Shown here piece by piece: positions 22,309 to 34,152 of a stretch of 64,000 bases of DNA (position 1 is its first letter; each line of letters starts with the position of its first letter). The stretch lies in NCBI GenBank assembly GCA_963682025.1, contig OY821517.1, positions 26,331,620-26,395,619 of the forward strand. The letters run 5' to 3'. The notes under the pieces were generated by a model, which had not been told where the DNA came from, did not search any database, and saw only the letters and a program-made list of their open reading frames with translations. This DNA comes from Cordilura impudica. Taxonomy: Eukaryota; Arthropoda; Insecta; Diptera; Scathophagidae. The translations under genes were made by a program, and so were the position numbers.

Positions 22309-22985
22309 CTAGCATAGCCCAGCACAAGAAATTCGAGTGCAAATTCTAGGAAATTTTATTTTTTCATTAAATTTTTCTCTTTCAATGTTTTTTTAATTTA
22401 TATGTATATATAAAAAATTTATGAATATTTAAATAAAATTCATTAAATTTCATTATATTTGTTGAACACACAGAATCTATAATATTAATAGCTAGGCGAT
22501 TTCTTGTGACCGATGTTTTGTTCTACCGTTTTATCCCGATTTTGACCAAACGAATATTATTTGAAATGTATTTCTTTTTAGCCGTTTTGCAGATTTACAG
22601 ATTTTAAAATTTTTTCCTTTATTTTGAGTAAATTGCATTTAAAGTTGATGCTAACACATACATGAAATTATACATATACTGTGTTTTATTAAATTTGTTA
22701 ATGTGTTTGTTAACAAGTTTGTTATCTTCATTCACAATAATAATAAACCATAAAAGTGCTGGTTTTTGAATTAGCTAAGTTGAAAAATAAAGCTGCCTAG
22801 AAATTGCACTCGAATTTCGAGCATTGGAATCTGCTAGTATACATAAATGGGTTTGTTAATAAATAATTTTATAAGAGCATAAAAGTATGCTAATCAATTT
22901 TAGCAATTCATATTTCAACACAGGTCGTGTGGCAAACAATTATAATGAAATTCGGTGAATTGTGAATTGGCTAAAATTGATTAGC
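22309..22985 (-). mobile_element. Helitron, subfamily B, interrupted by a subfamily A copy
   Basis: The left boundary is CTAG (22309-22312) after A, followed by CATAGCCCAGCACAAGAAAT and TCGAGTGCAAATTCTAGG, the B-type 3' end in reverse. It continues with GTTGAACACACAGA, is split by the element at 22476-22837, and resumes TATACATAAATGGGTTTG and AAGTATGCTAATCAATTTTA. The right boundary near 22930-22985 is not sharp because of an inverted partial copy. Confidence 0.7.
22476..22837 (+). mobile_element. Non-autonomous Helitron, subfamily A, nested
   Basis: TCTATAATATTAATAG at the 5' end; hairpin CTCGAATTTCGAG and CTAG at the 3' end, between A (22475) and T (22838). The empty site is readable from sister B copies: CACACAGA followed directly by CATATATAAATGGG at 3413 and 7567. 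362 bp. Confidence 0.9.
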
Positions 22986-23537
22986 ATACCTTTAGGCTCT
23001 TATAAAATTATTTATTTTTAATATTTTATTTCATTTTATTTTATTTTATTTAATAAATTTTTAACACTTATTATACATATGAACTATAACTATGCCAAAT
23101 TCTCCGTTCGCGAATTTTGCTTAAAAAGGGCTCCAAAAATTTTCCTTGATGTGTAAATATATAGATATGTTCATTAACAAACAGGATGAGAATGTTATTT
23201 AAATTATTTTTTGACAGTCGGTTATTTAATTTTAAAGTTACTATTATTATGTAACAATTATTATTTATGTTGCAATTTTTATGTGCGCAATCCTTGGTTC
23301 ATTTTGGAAGGGAGTAATATAGTAAAAAGTAGGTTCAAATTTATATATATGCATATATATATATACGAGGTCGGCCGCAAAAGAACTCGACCTGACGTAT
23401 AGATGACGGCAGTAATTTGAAAAAATATACTTTGGTGAAAAGTGGCAACCTTATAAAACATATGTGTTAATTATTTCGGGCTAGTGATGGTCAAATTAAG
23501 TGTAAATAAAAAACAATTTATTTTCATTCTTCACTCA
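22986..23537. other. No recognised gene
   Basis: AT-rich; contains a TATTTTATTT simple repeat near 23010-23050 and a (TA)n/ATATGC stretch near 23341-23365 followed by ACGAGGTCGGCCGCAAAAGA. Short frames here show no recognisable protein. Confidence 0.5.
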
Positions 23538-23783
23538 ACGTTTCGTTCTGTTCACCGCATTCGATATCGAGTAAAATCAATCGAAATTCCATATTTTGGT
23601 TTAATATTTGAAGAAGACGGACAAACGTTCGACCACGATTCGCTTTTCTTCTTAACCAGGGGCCATAGTTCTTCAACTGTGGGAAGGAACAATTATTCTT
23701 AACATTTTATTTTGGGAAATAAAAAAAATGATTTCGATCGAAAATTTTCGATAACGAATACGGTGATTTGGCCCCTGGTTTTT
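23538..23783. repeat. ~245 bp MITE-like repeat with terminal inverted repeats
   Basis: The right end GGTGATTTGGCCCCTGG mirrors the left CACCGCATTCGATATCGA; the body includes AGAAGACGGACAAACGTTCG and ACCAGGGGCCATAGTTC. A second copy lies inverted at 49826-50066. The frame at 23484-23702 is part of the repeat. Confidence 0.65.
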
Positions 23784-24300
23784 TCAGACCTCTTCAGGAG
23801 TGTATTTTTTATTAAAAATTATTTTATGTTACATCTTCTTAATCATGATCACTTATTTATATAAAAAAAAACTGGCCTTCACGACACAGAAAATACAAAT
23901 AAATAAATAAATGATAACAACACAGTATACAGAAATCACAAATTATTGTTAATTCTAGCTAGTATCACAGAACTTTAACTTTAAGTTCAAAGGCGCCACG
24001 TTGTTTAGTATTTTTCTTTTTTTGGAGCCATCAAAAGTAAACTATCGCAGTGAGTTTGTAAACATGGTCACCGTTATTTGAAAGGTCATTTGAAAGGTCT
24101 CAGTCCAACCAATATTAAAGCCAAGCTATATTCTAATCTCCCGAGTTTTTGCGTCGATTCGTAACCATTGCTTAGAAACGGAACAGTCAACACAGTGGAC
24201 CTAAATGGGAGAATCGTTTCCAAAGAATGAGAAGAGAATTCCGTCTGCGGGCAAGGTTATGCCGTCTGTTTTGGGATGCGCGTGGGATAATTTTTATTGA

Positions 24301-24500
24301 CTAGTAAAGCCCAGCACTCGAAATTCGAGTGCAAATTCTAGGAAATATTATTTCTTCATTCAATTTTTGTCTTCCAATGTTTTTTAATATATATATATAA
24401 AAAATTTGTGAATATTTAAATGAGCCTAAAGGTATGTTAATCAATTTTAGCAATTCACAATTCAACATAGAGTGTCTGATATATAATTTAAATAATTCGC
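24301..24500 (-). mobile_element. Helitron subfamily B, truncated
   Basis: Starts with CTAG (24301-24304) after A (24300), then TAAAGCCCAGCACTCGAAAT and TCGAGTGCAAATTCTAGG; includes GAGCCTAAAGGTATGTTAAT and AATTCACAATTCAACA. Part of the usual internal sequence is deleted. The stretch 23790-24300 before it holds nothing recognised. Confidence 0.7.
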
Positions 24501-24719
24501 ATTAACAGGGTGTAACGAATTATTACAATGTTTTATTTCATTTAATTTAATATATTTTTAAGACAGATTAAACATTAATTTTATCATTCTCAGCTTCTCC
24601 TCCATATGAACTATAACTATGCCAATTTTTACACTCCTCCGTGCCCGCATATTGCTTAAAAAGGGAACTAAAAATTTACCTTCACGTATTAATATATAGA
24701 TTATCTTCAAAAAATAAAA

Positions 24720-25060
24720 ACAATCTACGGCGAGTATTATGCTAACTTATTGCAGTGCTTAAGCGATGAAATTAAGGAAAAAAAGACCACAGTTGTCGAA
24801 AAAGAAAGTTCAATCATGACAATGCACCAGTTCATTCATCCATTATTGCGATGGCCAAAATCCATGAACTAAAGTTCAAATTGCTTCATCACCAGATTTA
24901 GCTCCTTTGGGTTATGTTCTATTTGAAAACTTTAAAAAAATGGCTCGATGAAGAGGTGGAGTCTGCGGTTGATGGTTATTTTAAGAAGCTAAACAATTCT
25001 TATTATAAATGAGGTATTGAAGATTATATTGAGATATAAAGAAAATTTTTCCCAAATTTG
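24720..25060 (+). pseudogene. DD34D mariner fragment
   Basis: Decayed frames give LSDEIKEKRPQLSKKKVQ, HDNAPVHSSIIAMAKIHELK, TLKKWLDEEVESAVDGYF and KKLNNSYYK, matching the second catalytic aspartate region to the C-terminus of a mariner transposase. A different subfamily from the copy at 20.7 kb. Confidence 0.75.
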
Positions 25061-25574
25061 TTGTGTTTTCCTTGTCAGGTCGGGATGTTCTGGGACCACC
25101 CTCGAATGTATATGCATAGGCACACAACAAAAGGAACCTCTCAATAAATACTGTCATAATCATTTTAAACTACTCTATTATAACCACAAACCAAAAAAAA
25201 AAATATAACCGCACACATGCTTCATAGGCAGCCAGCCACACACTACAATAATTGTTGTAACTGACACAAAAGAAAATTCTTAAATACATCATAATCAAGT
25301 TTACGACAATCGAAAATAAAGATGACGACTGTATGATGTCTGGAGTTTAAGAATTAAGAGAAAAAAAAGTTATAAAAAACTTAAGTGACAGTGGCTTTCA
25401 AAAGTATTACGAAGTTCAGAATTAGATTCAATTGGTAACAAAACTTTTTTCGGTTAGATAATATTCTCGGAATATCAGTTATTTTTTTATCGCTCTAACT
25501 TATCAGTTATACAGTTTTCTATACCGAGTTTATTACATATAAGCCCTTGATGCATAATTTTTTTTATATTTCTT

Positions 25575-25735
25575 TGTCACCACTTGTGGCGTGCAGATAT
25601 GAGAAAGTTCGTATCTGATATAATTGTTATATGGGGACTACGTCAAAAGTATGGACCGATCATAACCATATTTAGAAAAGTGACTTACTTTTCTCAAAAA
25701 CATACAGTTTGTCAAGAATATCTTTGCACAATAAA
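25575..25735 (-). repeat. R1 (GTCY) repeat fragment
   Basis: Matches the internal block of R1: GCAGATATGAGAAAGTTCGT, TATATGGGGACTACGTC, ACATACAGTTTGTC. The 67 aa frame here is repeat-derived. Confidence 0.6.
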
Positions 25736-26004
25736 AAAAAGTCTGAAATGTTATTTTCATTCAACGACACACAATTTACAACAATAAAAACGAAATACGA
25801 GGTTTACTCAATATGAATAGTGTCAAAAAAATCTTTAAATAATGAGTGAGGACAACAATAAATGCATTAATTTTCCACGAATTCGGTGTATTTGGATTTT
25901 TTTATGAATGAATGAATGCATGTGAACGAGCTTGCAAAGCGTATTTGTACAAAATAATTGTCTTACGTATAACAAGTGACCGCATATCTTTAAATAAAAA
26001 GATG

Positions 26005-26430
26005 TAAGAAAATTATAGTCGGTCTAAACCGACTATACCATACCCTATACCATGCGTTTAAAGACCCTACCTCTTTGGTCCAAGCTTGAGTTGCAAGTTT
26101 TTTTTGCCTTCGGATATGAAAAAGTTCGGATCAGATGCTATATTTACATGGTCCCAGATCGAAAAATGGACCGATCCTTACCATATTTGGTAAGGTCACT
26201 TATTTGTTGTAAAAACATAAACAAACCAAATTTGAGAAAGATCGGTGCAATATTTTTGTTTTTTTTTGATAGATTTAAGTGAAGATCGGGAATTAGCTTC
26301 AAATAGGGGGTGCTATGACTAAGAATTGTCCTATAGGGCTTATTTTAAGACTACTGATAAATGGACGTAATAAACATACACAAGCCCAATTTGACCGAGA
26401 TCTATATCATAAAATAAGGATGTGTAGAAC
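26005..26430 (-). repeat. R1 (GTCY) repeat, 3' half
   Basis: Starts AAGAAAATTATAGTCGGTCT, then CCCTATACCATGCGTTTA and blocks shared with the full copy at 8560-9305, ending near GATCTATATCATAAAATAAG. The GTCY part is lost. Confidence 0.75.
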
Positions 26431-26439
26431 ATAATATAC

Positions 26440-28140
26440 CGTGCTAAAACAGAAGGAAGACTTGAATTAAAAGGGTCACCAGGCAGACCAAAATAATTAA
26501 AACTATTTACGATAAGCCGAAATCCAGCACAAGAGAATTAGCTCTTCAAGTGAATAATGATTATGGGTTGAGTGTTTCACATGAAAGCATCCGAAATGTA
26601 ATAAAGGGTCTGCCAAATAACTTTTTTTTTTTGAAAATGCTATAAAAAAAAACTACTGAATATTATCTCAAATTTCTTTTTTTATTTGAAAGTACAATCC
26701 TTCCGGTTAATAATGGAAAATAATTTCATTCAAATGGCTGCCTCGGCTGGCCAATTTTTAAGCATATTATCGATTGTGTGCAGCTGTATTTCACCAATGG
26801 CTTCACGAATATTGTCCTTTAAAGCGTCAATTGTCTCTGGCTTGTTGGCTTAACACTTATCTTTGAGGGCACCCCACAAATAATAGTCCAACGGTGTCAA
26901 ATCGCAGCTCCGAGGTGGCCAAACGACATCAGCTCTGCGGCTGATGATGCGATCTTCAAAAACAGGGCGCAAAACATCGAGTGTAGCAAATGTTGTCAAT
27001 ATCCTCCTCTTCAATTTTTGTGAACAAAAGTTCGTTCAACATGGCCCGATAACGATCGCCATTGACTGTAACGGCCACTCCTTGCTCATTTTCGAAGAAA
27101 AATGGCCCAATTATGCCTCTGGACCAAAATCCGCACCAAACAGTGACTCGTTTTGGGTGTATCGGCTTTTCAATATATGCGTGCGGGTTTTCTGTACCCC
27201 ATATGCGACAATTTTGCTTGTTTACATATCCGCCAAAATCAAAATGAGCTTCATCTGAAAAGATGATTTTTTTTTGGCAAAATCGGCATCTTCTGTAAGT
27301 CGATCGTAGGCCCACTTAGCGAAGCGAAAACGCATTGGATGGTCAGTTGGCTTCAACTCCTGAACCAATTGGACTTTCTATGGCGTCATACCAAGGTCTT
27401 TATGCAAAATTCGTCTCAATGATGCCTCCGAAATGTTAAATTCTTGAGAACGACGGTGAATTGATGTTGATGGCGCTTCACGCACACTTTCTGCCACAGC
27501 AGCAATATTCTCGGCTGTACGCACTGTTTTTAGCTTTTCACGCTTTGGTTTATCGATGAGGATACGAAGCTGACGGTGCTTCTCTTCTTCCAAAATCCGT
27601 ACGCAATTTTCGCACACATTCTGCAACATTACCATGATTTTCAAAGTAATGTCGCAATATTTCTCAGCGTTGTTCAAGCACATACACAAGCATATTCGTT
27701 CAGCGGAAGGATAAAACTAATTATCTGTCAAATCAGACATGAGCCAAGTGTTACCATTCACGAAATAAGCACTAGTTGAAAAAAAAACGTTAGATGGCGG
27801 ACCCTTTACAAAAATACAAATGTTCCTCAATAGTGGCTAGGAAAAAACCTTTGCTCTTAGTGAAAAATATTGAAAAACGATTGAAAATTGCTACAGAACA
27901 CATTTCACTTGCAAAAGGGTACTAGGATTCACGTTATTTTCTGTGATTAGACGAAAGTGATGCTGTAATACCGCGATTAATCCCAAAAAGTTTGGCAAAA
28001 CCTGTAATAGCGTTAGAAAATAAAAATTTAATTCCTACAGTACTGTTTGGAAAACTGTCAGTTATGGTATGGGGTTGTATATCAAGCAAGCGAGTTGACC
28101 AAAGAAGTTTATCCTGATATTTTAAAAAAACGAACTGATG
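26440..28140 (+). pseudogene. Tc1-like transposase remnant split by a DD41D insertion
   Basis: Left part (26440-26603) reads KGSPGRPK, then RNPARELALQVNNDYGLSVS, HESIRNV. The right part (27807-28140) continues IVARKKPLLLVKNIEKRLKI, EHISLAKGY, a decayed LDESDA block and KLSVMVWGCISSKRVD. The two halves join across the nested element at 26604-27806. Multiple stops. The frame at 27934-28227 on the minus strand is a shadow. Confidence 0.75.
26604..27806 (-). mobile_element. DD41D mariner, third lineage, damaged copy
   Basis: Terminal repeats AAGGGTCTGCCAAATAAC on the left and the complement of GATGGCGGACCCTT on the right, flanked by TA (26602-26603, 27807-27808). The transposase on the minus strand is recognisable (FSDEAHFDFGGYVNKQNCRI, HPKRVTVWCGFWSRGIIGPF, SCDTVGL-like C-terminus frame-broken) but the second catalytic aspartate block is deleted near 26985, and the N-terminus is rearranged. 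Nearly identical to the copy at 61282-62538. Confidence 0.85.
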
Positions 28141-28299
28141 GCTAGTGTTCGACAAATCGGTTTTGCTGACTAATTTTTGTAGGTCCTGGTTATTATACAA
28201 CTGGACCAAAAATATTGCACTATTCAAGAAGTTGGTAATTTGAATTAGAAATCAATGTTTATTTTTTAATTTTTCCTTCATGTGCAAAGATTTTATTGA

Positions 28300-28805
28300 C
28301 AAGCTGTATAGAAACTAAATTTGAAAACTATCAATGCAATATTTTTGTTTTTTTGATAGATTTAAGTGAAGATGGGAAATCAGCTTTATATGGGGAATAT
28401 GACTAAAAATGGTCCTATATCGGCCATTTTTTATTTGGTCTACTGATTAATGGTATTATACCCATACACACATGCACTAAATTTTATCGATATACATACA
28501 TACATATATATGATAATCTGGAACTTTCGACCATTTAGTCGGTCTGGTAGGTGTTATTTGTATGGAGGCAAAGTCTGACCATGCATCGACTTTCATCTAC
28601 TTCAATAGTGTTCGTCATATGATCAATAAAAGCTTCTAAGCTAAATTTCATCAAAATATATTTATATTTGCGACCTGATTACAATGTCTATATGGACACA
28701 TAGACGGACGGACAGACAGACGGATTTAGCTGATTGGTATAATAAAAAGTGGTTTAGATCAAATACTTTTGGTAGTTACAAACATCAGCACAAACTCATT
28801 ACACC
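28300..28805 (-). repeat. R1 (GTCY) repeat, 5' half
   Basis: Contains GACGGACGGACAGACAGACG (28702-28721), the complementary GTCY microsatellite, followed by GGTAGTTACAAACATCAGCA and CATTACACCCTAACC. Truncated at the left. Confidence 0.75.
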
Positions 28806-29124
28806 CTAACCAAGGACCAAAAATAACAAAATTAAGAAAAAAAAAACATTTCATCAAAATTATTTCGGGAAGTGAATAAAATCGAATGAAAAAAATTTAA
28901 CTTGTTGGAAAATTTTTAGCAAAAAAAAAAATTTTATCAAAATTATTTCATTGTGCGGAAACAGTATAAAAAAAAGTTGTTAAAATATTAAGAAAAATAT
29001 AAAAACTAAATTAAGGTGAATTGAAAAAAAAAATATTAACACAACATTAATTTTTGTTTGCTGAGTTACAAAATTTCTTTATAAATTTACTTTTATTCCA
29101 TTAAGAGCAAAATATTTGATAAAA

Positions 29125-29880
29125 TATGGTTAAATGTAAAGAATTGTGCTGTTTCCGGAAACACAATTTTATTTTCTTTTCCAATCAAGGATGCAGCAAT
29201 GTTAGCTGTATAGAAGAGGTTTTTAAAGTTGGACGATTCCTATAATCCCAACACACAAGACAGTGTGTGCAACCTGCATTTCGCTTCGGAATGTGTGGGT
29301 TTGAAACGTCTAAGGAAAGGAGCAGCACCCATTTCGGATACACCCGATATTACCGAGGAAACGCTACAAACGAAAAGAGTTAAGAGAAAATGCTCTTATT
29401 TGGATTGCAAGAATAAGCAGGAGAATATTAGGTTTGCTTTCCCAAAAAATAAGGATTTACAAAAATTGTGGAGAGAATGTGGATTGCAAAAAGCTGTTGA
29501 TATATTACAATCATTTTGACAATAATGAAGTTGGAACGAAACGTCCGAAGCAAAATTCTGTTCCAGTGAGAAAATCCTCTGGAATAGAAACGGAAACAGA
29601 ACATCACACCGAACCGGCTCAGCGTACATATGGCAAAATGTAAATGGATGAAACTGATATCACTCTAGAGGAATTCGAATTTTACTCACGCCAAGCTGAA
29701 ATTGCTAAGGCGGCTGCCCCATCGAGTGAAGACGATCAAAGAAGAAGAAAAACGGGTTGAGAGCCAAAGTTTGCTAGAGAGCAAAAAATGCACCAAAAGC
29801 AAATGGTTGCTGCGCAACGGAATATAAAAGCACCTTAACTACCAGTAACGAAGCTTAAGGCGAAGCTTCTAAATGCTATC
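29125..29880 (+). pseudogene. THAP-domain protein remnant
   Basis: The start at 29125 (MVKCKE) opens a THAP zinc finger split over two frames: the N-terminal C-x-C part, then LKLDDSYNPNTQDSVCNLHF from 29227, giving the closing C-x2-H pair. A TAG at about 29209 replaces the tryptophan expected in the KRFLK block. A second THAP-like block follows: KRKCSYLDCKNKQENIRFAF, then KNKDLQKLWRECGL. Further frames (KRPKQNSVPVRKSSGI, EFEFYSRQAEIAKAAAPSSE) extend to ~29880. THAP domains bind DNA in P-element transposases and in derived host proteins. Frameshifts and stops make this a fossil; which of the two it came from is open. Confidence 0.6.
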
Positions 29881-30441
29881 GTCCCGAGTGCACATGCCAG
29901 CAAGGAGAGAATTCCATTTGCAAATATGATTGTCCAAAAGAAGCAAATTAACAGTGAGGAGGACAAAACTATTGCTCAGAATATAGAGTATACGTCAAGC
30001 AATAAAATGTTTAATGTCCTAAATGCCAAAAAAAATTTTGTACAAAAATCCAGACAGGAGGCCATATAACAGGAATGAAAGCGAAAAAAACCTATTTCAT
30101 TCTTGACTTTATTGAATACTTGGAAATATTCAGATTTCGCGGCCGATCGAGAAACAAATGTAACAGTGGGTTCATTCTCGATTTAAGCCGACATTTGTTT
30201 AGAAAGTATAACAAAATAAATTTAATTTTGCTTGGGAAATTTAACCAGGATACGCTAAAAAATTTGTTAATTAAAATACGTTCGAAGCGTAGTGCAAAAT
30301 AGAAAATTCAAAAAAATTAACAACCTAACATTTAATAATAGAAAAAATTTTAATTCAACGACAAAAACATAAATTTTTATGTTAACTATTTTTTTTTTTT
30401 TATTATGTACTATTTGTTAATAAAATTATTTTTTTTTATTA
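29881..30441 (+). other. Decayed coding sequence downstream of the THAP remnant
   Basis: Short frames (KKQINSEEDKTIAQNIEYTS; 30075-30302 MKAKKTYFILDFIEYLEIFR) may belong to the same lost protein. No domain recognised. Confidence 0.3.
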
Positions 30442-30810
30442 TCTATAATATTAATAGACTAGGCGATTTCTTGTGACCGATGTTTTGTTCTACCGTTATA
30501 TCCCGATTTTGACCAAACGTATATTATTTGAAAGGTATTTCTTTTTAGCCGTTTTGCAGATTTACAGATTTTTAAATTTTTTCCTTTATTTTGAGTAAAT
30601 TTCATTTAAAGTTGCTACTAACACATACATAAAATTATACAATGATATGTGTGTGTTTATTAATGTGTTTGTAATAAAAATGAGTTTGTTTTTTTGTGTT
30701 GATTTGTGAATTGGCTATAATTGATTAGCATACTTTTAGGGTCTTTATTTAATGAAAACATAAAAATTCCTAGAATTTGCTCTCGAATTTCAAGGGCTGT
30801 AATCTGCTAG
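30442..30810 (+). mobile_element. Non-autonomous Helitron, subfamily A
   Basis: Starts TCTATAATATTAATAG after A (30441), ends TCTCGAATTTCAAGGGCTGT then AATCTGCTAG before T (30811). 369 bp. Closely similar to the copy at 21484. Confidence 0.85.
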
Positions 30811-31015
30811 TTATTTATTAATATTTATATTTTTTAACGGCAATGACATAATTGTTTAATGTCAACTACTGTATTAAAATTATTAAATCAAATCCAAAAG
30901 GCCACGAAATAAATTCAACACGATTTTTTTTTTTTTTGCTTTTTTACAAATATTTTATTTTTTTAACACAATAAAATAATTTTTATGTTAACTATTTCTT
31001 TTACATACAATTATA

Positions 31016-31922
31016 ACGGGTGATCCAAGTAGAGATACTTTTTACAATAGCCTTTTTTTGATAGATCACGTGTGAGTCGCGTCATGCTGTCATGTTATTT
31101 TTATTTAGTATTGTTTGGCATCTCATCATGGAAAGACTTACGCCTGAACAACGTTTACAAAGCGTTCAACTTTATTACGAAAATTCACGTTCTGTGAAGA
31201 ATGTGTTTCGTGCACTTCGCTCAACTTATGGTCAACATAATCGGCCAACTGAGCATACTATTCGCAACACCATCACCCATCTTGAGACCCATCATTCATT
31301 ATTGGATAATACTCGACCAAATAGACCACGTCCAGTACGCAGTGAAGAAAATATAGCGGCCGTAGCTGAGAGTATACACGAAACCCGTGGAGAGTCGATT
31401 CGGCGCCGTTCGCAGCAACTCGGACTGACGTATGATGCCTGAAATTGAAGCTCGTGATCTCGGCGACATTTGGTTTCAATAAGACTTCGCCACTTCCCAC
31501 ACAGCGCATCAATCAATGGATTTATTGAGAGAACACTTCGGTGAGCAGATAATTTCACGTTTTGGGACGGTCGATTAGCCACCAAGATCGTGTGATATCA
31601 CACCGTTAGACTTTTTCCTGTGCGTATATGTTAAGTCTAAAGTTTATGCGCACAATCCCGCTTCGATTCAGGCCTTGGAGCAAAACATCACGCGTGTCAT
31701 TCGCCAGTTACCAGTCGAAATGCTCGAACGAGTCATCGAAAATTGGACTAAACGGATGTACAATCTGCGACGTAGCCGCGGCCAACATTTGATATAAATA
31801 ATCATCAAAAAATTAATGCCAAAGAATGTTCTTTCAAATGATAATAAACATTCCCCATTAAATTTGAACTTTCTGTGTTTTTTTCTTTAAAAAAGTAGAG
31901 AACCTCGAAATGGATCACCTTT
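31016..31922 (+). mobile_element. DD41D mariner, internally deleted copy
   Basis: Same subfamily as 1021-2331: starts CGGGTGATCCAAGTAGAG, ends ATGGATCACCTT, TA on both sides (31014-31015, 31923-31924). About 400 bp is missing between the equivalents of positions 1439 and 1838, removing the first catalytic aspartate; the join leaves GTATGATGCC. The 116 aa frame at 31092-31442 is the N-terminal DNA-binding half. The remaining C-terminal part has further stops. Confidence 0.9.
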
Positions 31923-31929
31923 TATATTA

Positions 31930-33560
31930 ACTATTCATAAATCAAATTTTCATTTATTTATTAATCAGCTTTCTTCTACAAGCAAGCAGTGAGTAAAGGC
32001 AATTATGAGTATGAAAGAGTTTCAATGTGTGTGTTGTGTGTGCATAACATAAATTTCAAATATCGTAAATTTTTGTTCCAGCAACAATTTCAATTTTCAG
32101 GTGCATGTATATACGCTTGTTGTTCTCCAAATATTCAGTTTGCACATCCTCATTATATATGGTATTTGCCCCAACCACATAGTAGTATAGGGTATAATAC
32201 ATTCAAGTATTCTAATCAATAACTGCTATGATTTTGTTAAGAAACTAAAAGCTATAAATGCTTTAAAACTTTATAGAAAGTATTCAAATCTTTACCACAA
32301 ATATAAATTGAAAGAATATTTTGTAATCAATTAGATAGAGTGAAGGTATTGCTCAATGACAAGTACTTAAAAATAAAATCAATTATTATCTAAAGATTCC
32401 TTAAATTATGTGAATGATGTTCTAAAAAATTTAAATCACAATTTTTCGTTATAGAAAAATAATTTTTAATATACGAGTAATACAATAGTTTATGTAGATA
32501 TAAAAATGGCATTAATGCAGAAACGTTTGGTACCATTCACCATTTAAAGATAATTAAATATAATAAGCAAATGAAAATATGTCTATGGTATACATGTACG
32601 TATTAATGTGATCAAGTTGTTGTCGTAGTTAAAAACTCTATTTGTAATTCTATAATGGAAAAGTTTTCTTCTTTATGATCTCGATATAAAATACATACAT
32701 ACGAACGAGTATGTGCGTACATAAATGTGTTGTAATTCATAGAGCAGCAGAGCAATTGCAACATATCTTTAACTATCAAAAACAACATGTTTATTGCTTT
32801 TGTCTGGTCCAATATATTTACTTTTTACATCTCATAAAGATAAAAAGTGACAAACTACTTACTACTACCAGTATTATACGAAGAACGCTCAATACGAACA
32901 TATGTGTATGTGTGTGTTTGGGAATTTGTTTGAATGAAAGCCATTAATAAATTTAAAGAACGAACAAGAGAAAGAGTTCAGGGTGCCTTAGTTGAACTTT
33001 TCCATCAATTTTTATAATTTATTCAATGGTTTCAATTAAAGAATTTCTTGCAACAGAAAAAAAAATTGTACCAACGAAATTATGATTGAAAATTACGAAC
33101 ACTTATATACACTTGTTGAAAAATGGTCTTGTTAGGCACGAATATTGATAAACTATACGATGAAGTTTAAAAACAAAATTACTAAACAATTTTAAATCAT
33201 ATTTTAGCATATTTGATGTTACAAATCGATCAGGTTTCATACTGGGTCAGAATTCTGAAGATCATACAATCGAGCTATTACCTGTATATTACAACTAGCG
33301 GTTTTCGTCTAACGTTGCTTCAACAAAGTTTAAATAAGTTAATAAATAGTTTTTTTAATGGATTTCAAATATACCGTTTACAAAACAACAATATATTCGC
33401 AACAACATTAGCAAGATCTGAGATAGATGATAGCGGTGCCACGCCCATTTTTGGCTGGCCTACGAACATTTACGTACAGTTGATCACAAGTTAAGTATAC
33501 ACACTTCATGTTAATATATTTGTAATTGTATTGAATTTGTTGTTTAAAATTTGATTTAAT
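31930..33560. other. No recognised gene; R1 terminal fragment at 32165-32205
   Basis: AT-rich with TACATACATACGAACGAG simple sequence near 32690 and TGTGTATGTGTGTGTTTG near 32903. A 40 bp piece CCAACCACATAGTAGTATAG matches the end of the R1 repeat. A GCCACGCCCATTTTTGGC motif occurs near 33436. No gene supported. Confidence 0.5.
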
Positions 33561-33775
33561 TTATACACCCTGTAATTTTATAAGAGCCTAAAGGTATGCT
33601 AATCAATTTTAGCCAATTCACAAAGTATATTTTAATCGCCCTGTGTTGAATTGTAAATTGCCTAAAATTATTTATTAACAATCCCATTTATTTTTCTTCT
33701 AATTGTTCATCAAATATTTATAACGAAATTTAATGAATTTTTATTTAAAAATACAAAATTAGTAGTAATACTTAT
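33561..33775. mobile_element. Two Helitron subfamily B ends, head to head
   Basis: Left piece (33571-33645): TTTATAAGAGCCTAAAGG, TATGCTAATCAATTTTAGCC, AATTCACA in minus orientation. The right piece begins TCGCCCTGTGTTGAATTG at 33649 and runs AATCCCATTTATTTTTC to ATTTAATGAATTTTTATT in plus orientation. This exposes a likely B-type 5' terminus (TCGCCCTGTG after A). Confidence 0.55.
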
Positions 33776-34152
33776 TGCGATTAATTTTCACACAGACGCT
33801 GCCCATACGGGTATTTTGATGTTCTACGTGGCCAAAAGTCAAATTATCAAGGCGAAGCAGGCCGTTAAAAAAATTAACCTAGTTAGAGGAGAGTTTTTTT
33901 TAACAACATCCAAGCCCTTTCTCATTCCCCCCACACACACGACTGATTAAACTTTAGTCGTAACTCGTTCGTTGATGTTGTTGTTTGTATATATTCTCGG
34001 TTGTTCGTGTAAAACATTAAGTTGAAGGGAAGGGAAAATTAGGTCGGATCGAATATAATTTTCATAAAAAGATTTTAAACCTAGAGATTTCACAAACAAA
34101 TACAAACATCAAACTTATTAAACAAAAACTTTTTCAATTAAAATCTGGTATT

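Noticed and set aside
26944..27258. Plus-strand 104 aa frame, with a near-identical one at 61624-61956
   Set aside because: The similarity comes from both lying opposite the DD41D transposase of the two sister copies.
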